A stretch of DNA of 6,350 bases, taken from contig URJN01000131.1 of assembly GCA_900548125.1 (NCBI GenBank), positions 1 to 6,350 on the forward strand, written 5' to 3'. The stretch's first letter is position 1, and the number at the start of each line of letters is the position of its first letter. The position numbers and the translations under genes were made by a program. The notes below the pieces were generated by a model. It was not told the DNA's origin, did no database searches, and saw only the letters and a list, made by a program, of their open reading frames with translations. This DNA is from an uncultured Eubacteriales bacterium (lineage in GTDB: Bacteria > Bacillota > Clostridia > Christensenellales > Aristaeellaceae). Of this stretch, positions 5,800-6,350 are shown one piece after another.

Positions 5800-5858
5800 A
5801 GCTTCCTTCTGTTTTAACCTGCTAAATCAAAATCAGGTATCGCTCCGCTCCCTGATTT
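5794..5858 (+). other. Two weak hairpins at and after the ribU stop
   Basis: GGTTAAA (5794-5800, covering the stop codon) pairs with TTTAACC (5813-5819). AAATCAGG (5830-5837) pairs perfectly with CCTGATTT (5851-5858) around a 13-base loop. Neither has a proper T run after it, though the second stem ends in TTT itself. They may protect the 3' end or act as a weak terminator of ribU. Confidence 0.4.
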
Positions 5859-5919
5859 CCAGATTTGTTATGCTACGCAATAGACAACGTTGGGCTGCCG
5901 ACCCGGGAAACTCGTATAG

Positions 5920-5983
5920 AAACGCAAGCGTTTCTTACGATTTCCGATTTCCATCACGCTGAATCCCGCACAGCGGGCGCGTG
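5920..5983. other. Hairpin cluster in the ribU-downstream spacer
   Basis: GAAACGCAAGCGTTTC, near 5920-5935, is a compact stem. A two-tier stem follows at 5955-5983: CACGC (5955-5959) with GCGTG (5979-5983) enclosing CCCGC-ACA-GCGGG (5965-5977). The sequence GAATCCC occurs inside the outer stem (5961) and again just after it (5984). No coding potential is evident on either strand in 5800-6093. This cluster adjoins repeat copy 2 and may belong to the same element. Confidence 0.4.
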
Positions 5984-5984
5984 A

Positions 5985-6042
5985 ATCCCATCCCAAACCC
6001 GCTTGGGGACTTCGTCCCCAAACCCCATCTCCGCTTCGCGCC
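5985..6042. repeat. GC-rich dispersed repeat, copy 2, inverted relative to copy 1
   Basis: The central hairpin is TTGGGGAC-TTC-GTCCCCAA at 6003-6021, a perfect 8-bp stem. Read on the minus strand, the block from 6042 to 5985 matches copy 1 (2085-2180) in order: CGCGAAGCG, GGGGTTTGGGG, the central hairpin, CCCCAAGCGGG, TTTGGG. The stem bases differ between copies (GGGGC/GCCCC against GGGGAC/GTCCCC) but pairing is kept, which suggests the fold rather than the sequence is conserved. Confidence 0.7.
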
Positions 6043-6093
6043 TATAGCCCGATTCAAATAGAAATAAGAATCAAAAGCAAAGGAGCTAAACCC

Positions 6094-6350
6094 ATGCAAT
6101 TCAGCAAAGAACAAAATCTCACCTTCGAGCAAGCCGTCGCCCTGATGTTTGAAAAGCTCGGCGACAGCAAGATTATGGCTCTTGCCAGTGCCGTCGGCAC
6201 GCACGTCATGGTGCGCAACGTCAGCTGTCTTTTTTACGACAACAAGGTCTATTTCAAGACCGACAAGAATTTCCGCAAGACTCAGCAGCTTTTTGAAAAC
6301 CCGAACGTCGCGCTCTGCTGGAGCGGCGTGCAGATCGAGGGCGTTGCGCT
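6094..6350 (+). CDS. Pyridoxamine 5'-phosphate oxidase-like FMN-binding protein, N-terminal part
   Basis: The first 85 codons of a gene that runs off the right end of the window. The ATG at 6094 follows AAAGGAG (6079-6085) at 8 bases. The protein begins MQFSKEQNLTFEQAVALMFE. It then shows the split-barrel pattern: a strand near IMALASAVGTHVMVRNVSC (27-45), then LFYDNKVYFKTDKNFRKTQQL (46-66), then ENPNVALCW (68-76). The YFKTD and K.QQL.ENP signature is typical of the FMN-binding pyridoxamine-phosphate-oxidase-like superfamily, whose small members reduce or bind flavins and are often of unknown substrate. It lies 294 bases after ribU with a repeat between, so it is probably transcribed separately. 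No clear promoter was identified. The exact activity cannot be assigned from this fragment. Confidence 0.85.
   Translation, partial: MQFSKEQNLTFEQAVALMFEKLGDSKIMALASAVGTHVMVRNVSCLFYDNKVYFKTDKNFRKTQQLFENPNVALCWSGVQIEGVA

Noticed and set aside
5935..6204. An 89-codon minus-strand frame spanning repeat copy 2
   Set aside because: It crosses the hairpin repeat and overlaps the start of the FMN-binding protein in antisense. There is no ribosome site or known domain.

Overview
The window looks like chromosomal DNA from a moderately GC-rich Gram-positive anaerobe of the Clostridia (Bacillota). Evidence for this is a lipoprotein SpoIID/LytB-type lytic transglycosylase, a secreted multi-SH3 wall protein, an ECF-type riboflavin transporter subunit behind an FMN riboswitch, a methionine aminopeptidase with a SEC-C zinc motif, and strong AGGAGG-type ribosome binding sites. 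No genus can be assigned from the sequence alone. I see no rRNA, tRNA, CRISPR array, insertion sequence or phage gene.

Layout. (1) 63-989, plus strand: a LysR-type regulator with an AT-rich dyad immediately in front of its ribosome binding site. (2) 997-2007, minus strand, tail-to-tail with the regulator: a lipoprotein of the SpoIID/LytB family with its own promoter. (3) 2008-2294: a hairpin-rich spacer holding a probable terminator for the next gene and a GC-rich dispersed repeat. (4) 2295-3572, minus strand: a secreted protein with four SH3b-like repeats, a Thr-Pro linker and a degenerate fifth module, starting at GTG. (5) 3573-3861: a divergent promoter region. (6) 3862-4734, plus strand: type I methionine aminopeptidase with an N-terminal SEC-C motif. 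(7) 4735-5193: a short spacer, then a promoter, an FMN riboswitch and an intrinsic terminator forming a full attenuator. (8) 5194-5799, plus strand: RibU, the riboflavin-binding S component of an ECF transporter. (9) 5800-6093: a non-coding stretch with several hairpins and a second, inverted copy of the dispersed repeat. (10) 6094 to the window end, plus strand: the first 85 codons of a pyridoxamine 5'-phosphate oxidase-like FMN-binding protein.

Two functional themes can be supported. The minus-strand pair (SH3b wall protein, then SpoIID-like lipoprotein) both act outside the membrane on or near peptidoglycan. On the right, an FMN-sensing leader controls riboflavin uptake and a probable flavoprotein follows. 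The window reads as ordinary core and accessory chromosome. I did not find a convincing new multi-gene system. The most interesting signals are the complete attenuator with a readable antiterminator pairing, the two-copy inverted repeat element, the 33-bp tandem duplication in the SH3 protein linker, and the dyad at the regulator's ribosome binding site.
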